A stretch of 64,000 bases of DNA from Perca fluviatilis (GCF_010015445.1 NC_053123.1:7462434-7526433), one strand, 5' to 3'; counted from the first letter of the stretch, positions 1 through 11,750 are shown. The notes: generated by a model from the letters alone, not told the origin. Numbers and translations: made by a program.

Positions 1-158
1 ACACTTTGTTAAGGGTTACTAGTTGCTTTGTAAACCGTCTATAAACAGTGTCTGGATGGTTATTATAAAGTTGCAACTATGTTTCATAGTTAGTTTTTGG
101 TTAGTATATATATATATATATTTATTTATTTACACACATATATATATGTTATATATTA
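1..158. other. AT-rich non-coding sequence with short TA repeat
   Basis: AT-rich sequence with a short (TA)n run at about 104-121 followed by TTTA repeats. The words around 56-71 (ATGGTTATTATAAAGT) recur at 915-930, so both stretches may belong to one dispersed AT-rich repeat. No coding potential is seen. Confidence 0.5.
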
Positions 159-357
159 ATTAAAATAGCCCCACATCATCACATACCCTTCACCATATCT
201 CACGATTGGCATGGTTTTATTTCAGTTAGCCTGATAGCTAACTAAGATAAGATCCATATCAATGCAAATCAAAGCAGCTATTAGGCTAACTGAAATAAAG
301 CCATGCCAGTCGTGAGATATGGTGAAGGCTATGTGATGATGTGGGGGTATTTTAATT
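159..357. mobile_element. Hairpin (foldback) MITE-like inverted repeat
   Basis: Two arms of about 80 bp are near-perfect reverse complements. The left arm starts AATTAAAATAGCCCCACATC and the right arm ends with its complement, GATGTGGGGGTATTTTAATT. Only about 35 bp separates the arms (about 238-272), so the whole unit can fold into one hairpin. There is no open frame. The right arm runs directly into the repeat at 358-770, so the hairpin may be an internal part of a larger element. The superfamily is not assigned because no target-site duplication is clear. Confidence 0.75.
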
Positions 358-642
358 CCAAAGGCCAAGGGAACTTTATCAGGATACATAGTACCCTGGA
401 TCCATGAAATAACTGGCCTTTAAAAATAAAAATCTGCCTTCCTCTATGGGAATTTAACATAGGGGTATGTATAATTATGGCCCCTGTATTTTAAGGAAGA
501 ACATTTATTTATTTACAATACATTATTCATTCACAAAAAAATTGGTGTCCTTATTTTTTTAATTAAGGCATTAAGATCAATTTCCAAAAGATGATTTTTT
601 TTCCCTCTTTTTAGTCAAAGCTATGAATACTTATGAGCAGCA

Positions 643-692
<50 letters not shown>

Positions 693-770
693 TATCGTTC
701 CAAATTATTATGCAAATAATATTTCACACTGATCTTCCTAAATAGTCAATGGAAATGACAGTTAGGGGTA
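358..770. repeat. Dispersed AT-rich repeat, probably fish DNA element
   Basis: This non-coding block continues the preceding hairpin and contains phrases such as ATAATTATGGCCCCTGTATT and CCAAATTATTATGCAAATAA, which I recognise as a recurrent repeat in teleost genomes. That recognition is from general knowledge and could not be searched. A TA microsatellite interrupts the block at 645-692. No terminal repeat or TSD is defined. Confidence 0.45.
645..692. repeat. (TA)n microsatellite
   Basis: An uninterrupted TA dinucleotide run of about 48 bp inside a dispersed repeat. Confidence 0.95.
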
Positions 771-1648
771 TAGTATAAGTATAAGTATAAGTCTGTTAAT
801 TAACAGCACTACTAATAATTAGTAAACATTATTAATTATAATTTCATTGTTTGCTGACAGTTAAATGACAATTAACTAAAGATTAATTAACTATCAATTT
901 ACCATCTATTAATGATGGTTATTATAAAGTGTTACTGATGTTTTTCCTTTTTATGAAAGCCACAGGAGTCATATTACTATTACAAAGAGTTAAAATGAGG
1001 CGTTGTTATTGTGTAAATGCAGCATATAGGGCTTTTGTATTTATACGTGCTTTTGTACTGCTAGCAAAGACTATGTGACCCATCATATATTGGTTCATAC
1101 ACACAATCCTCATAAGCACCAAACATAAGCTGCCTGAGCTTATCACCTATGATCTCAATAGCCATACAACAACACAGAGCAGAGAGATAAGGGAAAACCA
1201 GTTCAACCATTTTAAAGATCAGTGTTGACATTTTAGATGATGTTTTCCCATAAACTGCAAGCTCGTTTTCATCATGTCACATCGTTATATCGTTGTATCT
1301 TTACTGCCTGCTCCTTACTCGCTATCTGTAATGAATCATGAGTACTTTTTCTTGCCATGATGTTTAAATCAGAAACAGGGAGGGTTATTGCCAAGTAGGT
1401 TTTCACATATAGACGTATATTTGACGTAATGTTTCGTGCATAACAATTAACAGTAAGTATACAACATAAGAGAAAAAGATTTTCTTTTTTAAGTTAATCA
1501 AAGGCGTATTTATAAATGCAACTTATATTCATTTATAATCAATATCATGAGATCAATGCTGAAAAAAAATAATAATCTGGATCTGTTTTGGGTCTGTTTA
1601 TCAGTCTTGCAATTTACACTTGAGGCAACAGCAGAACATAGTGGTCAT
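771..1648. other. AT-rich non-coding stretch
   Basis: It opens with three copies of the hexamer TATAAG (about 775-792), then AT-rich sequence full of TTAATTAA words. No gene or RNA signal and no bounded mobile element is seen. Confidence 0.5.
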
Positions 1649-1892
1649 CAGGGCTGGACTGGCCATCTGGCAGACCTGGGCACTTCACAGGTGGGGCAAC
1701 ATGTCCTTTTAGACGACACAACTGTCTTTTTATCGTTGTTTTTGTCTGACTGGCCCATAATACAGGTATATCGGAACATTTTTTATTTTTTTTTCTTAAT
1801 TGACACTGGGCTGGCCCAGTCACATCTTTAAACCCCTCACCCTTTGGGCTCAGTGGCTTCATCATTTGCATCTGCAAAAAAAGACTGCCAAA
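1649..1892 (+). mobile_element. Probable hAT element 5' region
   Basis: The block begins CAGGGCTGGACTGGCC, a typical hAT-style CA-starting terminus, and has GGCC-rich subterminal words (CTGGCCCATAATACAG, GGGCTGGCCCAG). It lies directly upstream of a hAT-type transposase start at 1893. No matching right terminus or convincing TSD is found, so the copy appears truncated. Confidence 0.5.
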
Positions 1893-1964
1893 ATGGATAA
1901 GACAAAACACAGAGGCGTGGAGAAATTGCAGGCCAAAAAAAGAAAGGTCCTTCAGGCAGATTAG
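1893..1964 (+). pseudogene. N-terminal remnant of hAT transposase (TTF zinc-finger type)
   Basis: An ATG opens a short lysine-rich frame beginning MDKTKHRG and ending KKRKVLQAD before a TAG stop at 1962-1964, 23 residues in all. Lysine-rich N termini of this form (MDK.KHRGG.EKL..KK.KALQADA) are, from general family knowledge, typical of the hAT transposases with a TTF-type zinc finger found in fish. A functional protein would be several hundred residues. Here the frame stops just where the conserved alanine-rich stretch should follow, and the next bases look unrelated. It is a dead fragment. The match is a motif judgement, not an alignment. Confidence 0.6.
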
Positions 1965-3311
1965 TGGCGTCATTAGGCCTGGGCGTCCGGCACTTTGCAG
2001 ATACAGACAATCAAACACGTTTCCTCATTTTGTTGATAACAATCTTGGAGGCATCCCATTTCTTACAAAATGTATTTGCTGCTGCAAATAGTAGGATTAC
2101 TAGGATATCAGTGTCATTTTTAGGAAACAGGTTTTTGTTGTGGCTGTGCTTTAGATAGACTAAACTGAGTGTATTTTCATCACTGTTGGGCAGAAACCTT
2201 GTATCTTCATATTTTGTAATTTTATTTATTTTCATAAACAATGCTATTGGTCACACCTTTACATCTGTCCGTGGGTTTAACAAATATTTAAACAGTTCGT
2301 CTGACTTTGTCTGAGGTAAATAGCTCAATACATTTTTTTCAAATTAGCCTTTTTTCATTTCCTGAAAAACTAAGGATTTGGACATACAAGGTTTTTACCC
2401 CGACAGCGGGATATAGGACGTAAGCCAAACAGGGTTGGGTGATTTGGGGTGTCATGGACATGTTGTGGTGACAAAAAGGGAAATCATCCATCATGAAAGA
2501 AACTGCAGCTTGAGTCATGACATAGTATCCATCCCACTAGGAGCTTGTAAAGGAAACACCACCACACAAAGAGAGATCTATACAGATGATCTTTGGCACC
2601 CAAATCACAAATCAAAAGGCAGCTTGCAGTGTTTCTCCCAGCTGTTATTATGTTTGGGGAAAGACATAAACAAGGTTACCAGCTGGTGTAAATCTTAGAT
2701 TTAAGATATACTAACTTCAAAAAATCATATGCTTGATTAATTATTTTCCTTATAGCAACTGACAACAAACAAGAATGGTGTTTTCAGTGTTTTCATCTGA
2801 ACTGAACGTTCATGGGAGAATCATGAGCCTCAAGGTAACCTTGGAATTTATAACAGACCATAACCAGAGGGTGTACACTTAAGCAACGAATGTCTATCGA
2901 CCAGTGTTTTAGAATGAAATACACTGCCACCTATCAAAACCCAGTAACAACCCTGCTTGTCCATGTAGAAATTAATAACAGTGTTTACTGGTGCTGTGTG
3001 TTAACTGGTGCAGTCCGGCTGTGAGAGCTAACTGGGAAGATAATGCACATTGCGGGGCCGTTTTGGTGTCAATGATGGTCGTGACTCCCACTAGGTCTTT
3101 GCAAACAAATGGCCTTGTGGGATAATATGGTGGATTTTTGCTGGAAAAAGCACAGCAGCCACAAACCACAAAAGGTCTGTAAGGACCAGGAACTGTAAAT
3201 GGTAAATTACACTTGGAACAAAAGCTGCTATGGTGGAATGGTGCCTGTTCTGTTGCTAACAGGGAGTCATTACAGACAATTTAACAGACACGTTGGGAAG
3301 TGCACCTTCTT
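1965..3311. other. Non-coding stretch without recognised elements
   Basis: Mixed-composition sequence. Short open frames such as 2435-2698 (+) show no recognisable domain, no repeat of a coding pattern and no splice context. Nothing further can be supported. Confidence 0.5.
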
Positions 3312-3319
3312 CCTTTTTG
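3312..3319. repeat. Left 8-bp TSD of hAT-like element
   Basis: CCTTTTTG, repeated exactly at 3875-3882 on the other side of the element. Confidence 0.9.
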
Positions 3320-3597
3320 CGGTGGTGGAAGAAGTATTCAGGTCCTTTACTTGGTAAACGTATTAATACCACACTGTAAAAGTCCTGCATTGAAAATGTT
3401 ACTTAAGTAATAGCATGTAAGTATCATGAGGAAAATGTACTTAAAGTATTAAAAGTACTCATTGCAGAAAATCCCTTATGTTTTAGAAACTGGAAATGAT
3501 CAAAATAGTTCTGTCAATCAACTAATTTTTTAATAGTCTAATCATTTCAGCTGGACTTGTAGACCTTTTATATTCTTAGTTTAATTTATAACAAAAC

Positions 3598-3670
<73 letters not shown>

Positions 3671-3874
3671 CATATATTATAAACTACATGTTTTGTGTGC
3701 AGAAATTTGTATTAGTAACTAAAGTTGTCAGATCAATGTAGTGAAGTTAAAAGTACATTATTTATCTCTGAAATGTAATGGAGTAAAAGTAGAAAGTAGC
3801 ATGAAAAGAAAAGACTCAAATTTGTACTTAAGAGCTGTACTTGAGTCAATTTACTTAGTTACATTCCACCACTG
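3320..3874. mobile_element. Non-autonomous hAT-like element (family A, copy 1)
   Basis: The element starts CGGTGGTGGAAG and ends CATTCCACCACTG, giving short terminal inverted repeats with one mismatch. It is flanked by a perfect 8-bp TSD, the length expected of hAT transposition. The interior is non-coding, with ACTTAAGTA-type words near both ends and a (TA)n array at about 3603-3664. A second copy of the same family lies at 49219-50999 and is colinear with it (for example TTTTAGAAACTGGAAA and AGAAAAGACTCAAAT in both). No transposase frame is present, so it would have depended on an enzyme supplied elsewhere. Confidence 0.9.
3603..3664. repeat. (TA)n microsatellite
   Basis: About 31 TA units inside the hAT-like element. 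The other copy of the family lacks the array, so it expanded after insertion. Confidence 0.95.
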
Positions 3875-3882
3875 CCTTTTTG
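3875..3882. repeat. Right 8-bp TSD of hAT-like element
   Basis: CCTTTTTG, identical to 3312-3319. Confidence 0.9.
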
Positions 3883-4689
3883 GCCTCTGGCTGCTGCTTC
3901 TCCCAAACCTCCCTGCTTTTGCCGTCCCCCCCTCTGTACTTTCAACACCCTAAGGCTGGAGGCTGTATCAGTGGTAACACAACTTTATCTTCCACATAAA
4001 CAAAATGGGCTGTTTGAGACTTGAGTTGGCAGCTGTGCTGAAAATGCAATTCCTGTACGAGCTCATACAGTCTCTGCTTCTCTCTGTGTGTCTCAGAGAC
4101 ACAAACATGTTTTAAATTGGCTCCCCTAATTCTCCCCTCCACCACTGACAGGCTAGGCACACTAGGAAGAGTGATGCCATAATGGCTCTGACAACTGCAC
4201 ACTGTTCCAACACCTTGCCATACATCTGTCACCTGGTAAACATGCACTCTCCAGTGACTTTTCGGGTAATTGCCACATTGTGACTGCCTTGATTTGCATA
4301 ACTCGATTTCATAAATCAGACAGTGAATTGGAAAATCCTGTGACAGTTATTGTATCACCAAGTCTGGGATGCAACTGTCCTCAGTGACTACATCAAGCAA
4401 ACGCATGCAGTACATGTGTGTGACTTAGAGAGATGTCCATTATAGCCTGCCTGTCCTCACCAGAAAATTGCCATATGGGTCGATTATGCAAGCAGCTCAT
4501 AACGACCAACAATGTTGTTTCTGAAAGTCAGCGACCCTCGTGCCTGTATAAATATCGCGAGAGCAAACGAGTGAGGTGATAAAGTAACAGAGCGCCAATT
4601 TCTGTATAAGGAGGTAGGTTTGGGTGGTAAAAACTAAAAGCCAACTGTCAACCAAGTTTTACTTATGAGAAACTAACACAGGACTTTAA
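3883..4689. other. Non-coding stretch
   Basis: No recognised repeat or gene. The minus-strand frame at 3942-4247 has no domain signal. Confidence 0.45.
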
Positions 4690-4960
4690 ACCTTGGTTAT
4701 GGTTTTCAGTTTTGTAACTTCCTGTTTTATTTTGTCAAGTCATTCTTCATGTGTGTTTTGCTTGCTTCCTGATACCCTGCTAGCTTTTTGCTGTTTTCTT
4801 TTCAAGATCCTACTTGTGTATGTTTGCGTGCTATACTTCCTGTATTATTTTGCAGTGTTCACTTTCATGTGTCTTGGTCTAGCCTTGTTTCCTGTTTGAG
4901 TCTGATTAGTCCCTATATCTTTCATGTGTTTGCTCCCTTCCTGCTTGTTTGCCCCTGTAT
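4690..4960. repeat. T-rich dispersed repeat fragment
   Basis: Pyrimidine-rich sequence with the phrase CTTCCTGTTTTATTTTG, shared in form with the repeat at 29815-30205. It probably belongs to the same dispersed fish family, but no termini are defined here. Confidence 0.4.
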
Positions 4961-4995
4961 ATAATGGCCTATGTTCTGTTCACTCTTATACCCTC

Positions 4996-5312
4996 TTTAC
5001 ACGTACATGGTTATTCCCTTCGTTTGTGTCCCAAACGGAGAATTAGCCTCTGAAAATGATTCTTTCTAAAAACTTCTTTCTAAAAATTTTCGAAAACTTT
5101 GTTTGCACGTTTGCATGTAAACTGAGAAAAACGGAGGTCCGATTCTGATTGGCTAACGTGGGCTTGAGCTTCTCGTTACGCTGCCACCTGCAGGTTCGGC
5201 ATGCTCTTGACGGCATATACACGGTTACGTGTAAAAGAACACTTTTCTGAAAACTGACAGCTGTGCACGATGTTATTTTGGAAAACGGAGAGGTTGAAAT
5301 GTCACGTGTAAA
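4996..5312. mobile_element. Possible MITE with TTTACACGT ends
   Basis: TTTACACGT near the left end is matched by ACGTGTAAA near the right end, and the interior repeats words such as AACGGAGA. This suggests a short inverted-repeat element, but no TSD could be fixed. Confidence 0.35.
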
Positions 5313-6017
5313 CGCAGCATTTGTCTACACCTGCATCTGCTCCTGGTTGTGTTGTGCGTTTGGGTCCAGAACTATTTTTTCCTGCCTTAGCACTCAGCCA
5401 GTCGTGACTGACTTTCATTTAGGAGACCAGGGTTTCGAACAACTTTAGTTATGAATTTTACCGACATCAGTGCTATTATGTCCTTATTTTAATAGTTTTA
5501 CGTGACTTATTTCAAGGCAATACCTGATGACCAACCACAATAATAATAATAGTATTTTTTTTGCCTAAATGTTCATTATGAAAATCCGACATTGTACATT
5601 ATGTATATAACGGAAAATAAGGAAAAGCTCCTTTAATCCCAAAGTCTGTTGTACATCCATAAGGGAGAACCTCACTAATCATGCACCCAACATCACTTGT
5701 AGTTGCACCACTACCTATGTAGGAACACTTTATGGCTATTAATCTATTGCGCCAGTGCATGCTGGGAGGTTTACCAACACACCTACCTCATGTCACGGCA
5801 ATCGCATAATCATCCAATTGTATGAATGCTGATGATGATTTTTCTCATTTGCCTTGATTTCAAAATAAGACTCAAACTGCATCTAAAGAACCAAATTAGC
5901 TGCATGAGAATAAACAGGATTATTTCCCCCTCGACTGCATTTACACAAATAAACACAATGCATAAATTATTGAAAAAGAGCACAAACATATTTATCAGGA
6001 TGGACTTTGGATTGAGA
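5313..6017. other. Non-coding stretch
   Basis: No gene or bounded element is seen. The plus-strand frame at 5826-6293 runs through the SINE that follows and is not a gene. Confidence 0.5.
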
Positions 6018-6160
6018 AGGGCAGCTGTGGCTCAAGTGGTACAGCGTGTTGGCCATGAATCATGCAGTAGTTTTAGTGGTCTGATCTCTGGTTCGTTCGG
6101 TCCTAATGCCAGCATGTCCTTGGGCAATACATCGAACTACAAATTGCACCTTATTGTTGT
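6018..6160 (+). mobile_element. tRNA-derived SINE
   Basis: The start GGGCAGCTGTGGCTCAAGTGG contains a polymerase III A-box-like block (TGGCTCAAGTGG, about 6027-6038). A degenerate B box follows (GGTTCGTTCGG, about 6090-6100), where GGTTCGATTCC would be expected. The tail phrase GTCCTTGGGCAATACATCGA is typical of a widespread fish SINE body. The B-box damage suggests an old, inactive copy. The 3' end is approximate and no TSD is clear. Confidence 0.7.
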
Positions 6161-6968
6161 GTATCAGAAATATCTTTTTCACACTACTGGAGAAAGCACA
6201 CTCACAGTCCTTCCTGCATATTTCCATTTGGTCTCTATTATCACTGCAGCAGAGTGTACATACACTTCTTACACAGGTTTCACCTGTAGTTAGAATGTAG
6301 CCTGTTCACTGACTAAATGAGAAACTGTTCACATGGGCAGGTTTTTAATGGAACTAAAGCAAAAAGACAAAAGAAAAGGAAGCAGTGATTGCACCTGCAG
6401 TTGGTCGTTACCCAAGCTGGATCGTTACCGGGGCATTGCTGATTCATGGCTGAAAAAATTGGGTGGAGAATGTTAATGATTAAACATTACCCTTAAACAA
6501 CTGTCGCCAAGGTGCTGTTGGGGAAGGCACAAATGTTCCAGTCGAGCAACTAATTGATGCAGAGCAAAACACTGGTTGGCCCAAGATGCTCCAAGGTATG
6601 TTTGTGGGAATGCTGCATCAGTATAAGTGTTTACTGAAAAGAGCATATTCAGCAAGCCTTCCCTGGATTAATAAAAGGTGCAGTGGCTTTGCAGTGTACA
6701 TATTATTGCCATAGACTTAACCTGTGGGGGAAAGAAAGTTCAGAAATCTATCCCTGGAGAAATAAAGACAGCTGCAGAAACACTTAATGTCAGGGCTGGT
6801 TTTAGTCTGGTATGTTAATGTGGGCTGGTAGAAGTAATAGGTGGGCAACTTATACAGTTCAAATCCCTGGCCAGATGGCACAAAAATCTGGCAAAATGAC
6901 AGCTGCCAACCAGAGGGTTGTCAGAGTCAAGATCATATGCAAGCTCCTGCCATTGTGCCTTCAGTCTC

Positions 6969-6972
<4 letters not shown>
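6161..6972. other. Non-coding stretch
   Basis: No recognised element or gene. Confidence 0.45.

Positions 6973-7056
<84 letters not shown>
6973..7056. repeat. (GT)n microsatellite
   Basis: A pure GT run of about 84 bp. It accounts for the Val-Cys polymer in the overlapping open frame. Confidence 0.97.
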
Positions 7057-7058
<2 letters not shown>

Positions 7059-7401
7059 ATTGGTTTAAATTAAGAATTAAGATTAATTTCCCCATTGGGA
7101 TTAATAAAGTAGCAGGCCTATTCTATTTCATTATATGTTAATTTATGATGAACAATTTGAAGCAGGGAAATAGGGAGGTTGTGAAGCAGCATTTTTATGT
7201 TTGCTGCTACCCTATAATTTGAGTCCGTGGAGAGAAGATTGATTTCCCCCCCAAAAAAAATCCTTCATCAAGATTTTATCATAATCAACTCCATAACATG
7301 TCTCTTCATTAGTTAAGCTTAATTTATATACAGTATATAGTTTATTGACCATTCAGCATTGTCACAGGTTCATAAAGACGAGTGTCATTAAAATCTAAAT
7401 T

Positions 7402-7402
<1 letters not shown>

Positions 7403-7462
<60 letters not shown>

Positions 7463-7478
7463 TTATCTATCTATCTGT
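7403..7478. repeat. (CTAT)n microsatellite
   Basis: About 19 tetranucleotide units with two interruptions near the 3' end (TTAT, CTGT). The phrase TTTCCCCATTGGGATTAATAAAG at about 7088-7110 is of a kind often found next to CTAT arrays in fish retroelement tails, but it lies about 300 bp upstream here. Confidence 0.95.
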
Positions 7479-8176
7479 CTAATTTGTCTCCTGATTTCCT
7501 TGGCAACAATTCTAACAAACCCATCCATGTCTAATGTATTTCTTATTGATTGCTAATGGGACAAGATCACTAAATTCCTCTTTCTTCCATAAACATGGTG
7601 TGATGATAAGGGGTTAGGACTCGTGACTGTGGATTCGCACCAAAACCTCGCTGGCATATGCTGTGGTGCAGGCAGAGTAGGGCGGAGCCATTTAAAAGGC
7701 ATTTACTCCAGATGTCCCACTCACATCAAGTGGTGGAAGCAGTGTGTACCTCGCCTACACTTAATGGTCTGCCTCAGAGCTTTGTGCGTTTGTGCCTGAA
7801 CACAACAAGAAGAGGGGGTGGGCAGTGGGCGATTTTGGAGGCGGGCTGTAGACTGCCCACCCAATCAGAAGTTAGAAATGATACTGGTATTTTCTGTGCT
7901 ATATTTCCACTGGCTGAACCCCTGCCCATGGCCACTGCCAGCCTTGGTTAATCTACTTGCCTGCTTACACATTAGCTTTCACTAAAGCACTAGAACTCGT
8001 CTACAGAGAGGATCAGCACCAAGGACAGCACCAGAGAGTGCTCACACTCTGTACTGTAGCAGGTTCAACCACAGACTGTATACAGTCTATGGGTTCAACC
8101 TGTCTGACTGCATATCCTACAAGCTGTTTGTGCTTTCAAACTGTATGTTTTCAATTTTAATATTTCAAGAGAAGTT
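7479..8176. other. Non-coding stretch
   Basis: No bounded element. The open frames at 7658-7951 and 7957-8160 lack any domain signal. Confidence 0.45.
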
Positions 8177-8430
8177 AAGTCAAGTCAATTTTATTTATAT
8201 ACCCTGATATCACCTAGATATCAGCCTACAGCATACGACACCCTCTGTCCTTAGACCCTCGATTTTGATTTTCTGAAGGAAAGACTCCCAAACAAAAAAA
8301 AACTTTAATGGAGAAACGAATTTAGAAACAGACTGACATGCAATAGATGTGTGTATTGAATAGACCAGCGTACTGAAATCACAGTATAGACAGTCACAAT
8401 AACAAAACTTAGAACATAAACATACATGAG
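8177..8430. repeat. Dispersed fish repeat fragment
   Basis: The series GTCAAGTCAATTTTATTTATA, then CCCTCTGTCCTTAGACCCTCG, then GACATGCAATAGATGTGTGT matches, from general knowledge, a very common teleost dispersed repeat read in this orientation. No termini or TSD could be fixed and there is no coding content. Confidence 0.5.
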
Positions 8431-8582
8431 AGTGAATCCGGGAGGAAATTGTGCAAGTGTTGCCAAACAGATAGGAACTGAGCCACACAACCTCCTCTCC
8501 ACCATAGAGACCTGGAAACGGACAGACTACATCGTACAAGCAACACATTCACACAGGTATGAGAAAAATACAAACGCAGAGG

Positions 8583-8606
8583 AAGAGAGAGAGAGAGAGA
8601 GAGAGG
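8583..8606. repeat. (GA)n microsatellite
   Basis: A short GA run. Confidence 0.9.
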
Positions 8607-8989
8607 ATTAGAAGACAATGACTAACTGATGTAAATGTAAACAGAATGCTGTCCAAGGTAATGTTGGCTCGGGTTTATGGAGTCTTACCTTCCCCAAATC
8701 CAACGAATAGCAGGGCAGAGCAGCTAACATGAGTTAGCCTAAACTCTGACAGCATCATGGACCTGTAAAGAAAAATAATACTACGCACTTAATGTGCTAT
8801 TTGTGAACGGGGCTTTGTTTTTATGTAACCTGTTACCCCTATAACTAGATTGGATAAATTCGATTTTTATTTGACATGGACATAACGTTACATTGGAGGA
8901 ACCAGACGCATTGAGTGTTTTAGCACACATGCTTAATTTTCAACACCTGTCCACGGGATACATTTTAAAAGTTAGTTAATTATGTTCTC

Positions 8990-9128
8990 CACACCATTTT
9001 ATAAAACCTAGCCATACTGGGAAATACAGAGAGTTTTGTGGAGCTCAATTAGCTTTGTATGAACTCATTTAGCAATGGCTTGAATGTAACGGACGTTCAT
9101 TAATATAAAATAGTCGCGCACTACAGCT
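8990..9128 (-). mobile_element. TTAA-flanked MITE (family B), partial copy
   Basis: The reverse complement of this stretch is closely similar to the left half of the element at 62416-62701. Shared phrases include AATGAACGTCC, ACATTCAAGCCATTGC and ACAAAGCTAATT. The intact end, reading outward, is CACTACAGCT followed by TTAA at 9129-9132. The other end is not recognisable, so the copy is truncated near 8990. Confidence 0.65.
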
Positions 9129-9132
9129 TTAA

Positions 9133-11200
9133 AGTGAAACACAAAGTTTTCAGAGTTCCCAGTCTGTAGAGAAATTGAAGCCTTCTCTTCAGACTGTGCC
9201 TATTACACTGCAACTGATTGTGGTGCATCAGTCAAACTGCACGGCTGCATCAACCCCCTCCAGCTGAACCTTGCCACATGCTGAGGCCTGGGCTACTCTC
9301 TACTCCCTCACAATATGGCTACCTGGTGCGCTGTGCACACACAGACATCAATTAGAGAAAGGTTACCTTGTGCTGCTGCTGGCTGGTTGGCTCCAAAAGA
9401 GGCAGATAGGGAAAATGTGAGTGGAAGAGAAGACTTCTGTGGGCAATTTAATTTCACCCTGTTAGCAACAATCTACCCCCACCCCAGCAAACATCACCAC
9501 AATCACAACCAGTCCGTCTCTTTTACCGAAATCCACCCAAGTGTTTGATTTTATAAAAAGGTCACCTTCCAGCTCTGCTGTTGCTTTCTGATTCTTCCTA
9601 ACCAATAAAAGAATAGACACACAATATGTACCTGGGAACTGGTGGAAGGTGGGGTTTTTTCAAAATGCAAATCTAAGTCTGAGCAATAAACAGCCTTGGG
9701 TTTCCAATGGTATTATTTAATTAGATGTGGCGGAATGGGGTTCGATATTTGTTTGGGAGAGGGGTTGTGTTTATGCCACTGGATATTTACTGGAGCAGTG
9801 GAGGTTAAACTCTTAAGCCTGTCTTCTTCTTTGTTCATCAGATTAGACTTCCGTGCCACCACCACCACCACCACCCACAGACAACTGTTAAAAGTGGCAT
9901 CTAAGTATTAATTATGGAAAAGTAACATTTGTAGCAAGGTTGGAGGGTTGTGCATGTATGTGTGTTTGTATTTGGTCTTGTGGCAGTGTGTGTGTGTGTT
10001 TTTGTGTGTTTGTGTGTATCTGTGCCAGTGTGTTCCTGCAAGAATATCAAGGTAAGCACTAACAAGACTTTTTCATCATCCTGTTTGTGCAACCCATTTC
10101 CAACAGCTAGAGGGTCATCCACACACATTGTTTTAGGGTAGGGATGGATGTCATGGCCCTCAATTTCTTGAATCATCAGTGACTCCTGTGCCGTTTGTTT
10201 CATGGCTTTATTGCATCCGTTTTGCATAATGCACGTTATTTTTCTTCGTTATGCTCTATAGCGATAGCTTTTATGTGTCACTGTGCAATTCCCCTTTTAG
10301 TAGAATAAAAGAACGAAGATACACATATTTTTTTAATTTTCATTTTAGCTTTGGGGTGTATTTTATTAATTATGTATTTTTGGGAGGAGGGAGGTGGAGG
10401 GGTATCCAAGAAACCATAAAGAGGAGAGACCAGGTGAGAGAAAGCAGTAAGATCTTACACTCAAAAGAATGGGAACACAGCAAATGAAAGGGAGTGGGTG
10501 GGATTTGAAAAAGATTAAAAGGATTGTGGCAGAGGCAGAACAGAATAAAGCCTGAGAAGCTGACATGGCAGCAAGATTTTCATGTGAGCCGGCGCAGATC
10601 AAAAGTTATTGCAAAAAGAAAGAAGAAGAAAGAACAATAAATTATGAGAAGAGAAGTTAGGAGGAGGGGGAGGAGAAGGATGACAGCAGAGGACTTAGAA
10701 CTGAAGAGGGGGCAGCAACCCACGGGGCGACATCGGGTGGACAGTAGAGGTCCACGTCAGCGGTATGGGACAGAAAAGGACGAGTGGGGACACATCTGTG
10801 TGGACGCAGCCAGCCGTGTGTGACCGATGCTCCATGAGGTCACCTGTCAGCAGTGGGGACTGCTGGGAACAGGGGCAAGGGCAGCACCACAGGAGGCAGG
10901 TACCAAGACAGTTGTAGGGAGGGGGGGAGTAGGGCAACAAATAACAAATGGTGAGGGGAAATAAATGCAGGCGGGATGGGAAACGCATCAAACTAAAGGA
11001 TTCTGGGGCAAGGGTGAGAATGGGAGTATTTAGCCTCCCATGAAGTTGAAAGAAAACAAAATGTGTCCCCTTCAGTAATTTCAGTGTTAACTCCCTCCAA
11101 AATGCAGGAGACTTTAAATGAGCTTTCATGTCAACCCACAAAAGTGAACACAACTGCTGTGTGCGCAGCTCGAAGGTGCTCACCACTGTCTGCTCTGCCT
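9133..11200. other. Non-coding stretch with simple repeats
   Basis: Holds a (CAC)n run near 9856-9878, a GT-rich tract near 9950-10030 and a purine-rich tract near 10600-10690. The 185-codon minus-strand frame at 10695-11252 has no domain, motif or splice context and is not called as a gene. Confidence 0.5.
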
Positions 11201-11609
11201 CCACTATAGGTTTTGATGTATGTAACAGGCTGCAGGATGATCTGCGTTTCACTCATTCTATGGCCACCTAGATCAACAAGTCCTCCAAACCATAGAACAA
11301 TATCGGTCGTTTATTCCTACCCTCTTATACGACCCATAGGAGCGTTCCACGAAATAGCGCCCCTAGCGGTTGAAGGATATACAACCTTATATCTAAACCA
11401 GACAACGTAATGGTCACGGTTTTAAACCAACCTGATCTCACAGAATTCTGTGAAATGAACACGGCCCCTTAACTCAAAATTGGTGGCAGTTTCACGGAAT
11501 CAAAAAAATGTCCGTGATGGGCCCATGGAAGAATTCCGTGAAATGAACACGGCCCCTTAAGTTAAGAAAAAGGTGACACACACACACGTTTACGTGACAC
11601 ACGGGACAA

Positions 11610-11745
11610 CAACGGGATGGTTGGGTTTAGGAAAAGAAGAACGGGATGGTTGGGTTTAGGAAAACAATAACGGATGTGGGACAACAATGGGACGGTTGGG
11701 TTTAGGAAAAGAAGAACGGAACGGTTACGGTTGGGTTTAGGAAAC
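11610..11745 (+). repeat. Telomere-like minisatellite, GGTTGGGTTTAGGAAA unit
   Basis: Four imperfect units of roughly 30-50 bp, each containing GGTTGGGTTTAGGAAA preceded by an ACGGGA or ACGGAAC-type spacer. The TTTAGG words resemble telomere repeats only superficially. The spacing and spacers show an internal minisatellite of a dispersed repeat. Confidence 0.7.
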
Positions 11746-11750
11746 GTGAC

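Noticed and set aside
5826..6293. 155-codon open frame on the plus strand
   Set aside because: It reads through a tRNA-derived SINE and has no protein signature.
7403..7478. CRISPR-like regular repeat
   Set aside because: It is a simple CTAT microsatellite with no spacers, in an animal genome.
10695..11252. 185-codon open frame on the minus strand
   Set aside because: No recognisable domain or motif, and it ends against a repeat. It is plausible by chance in GC-richer DNA.
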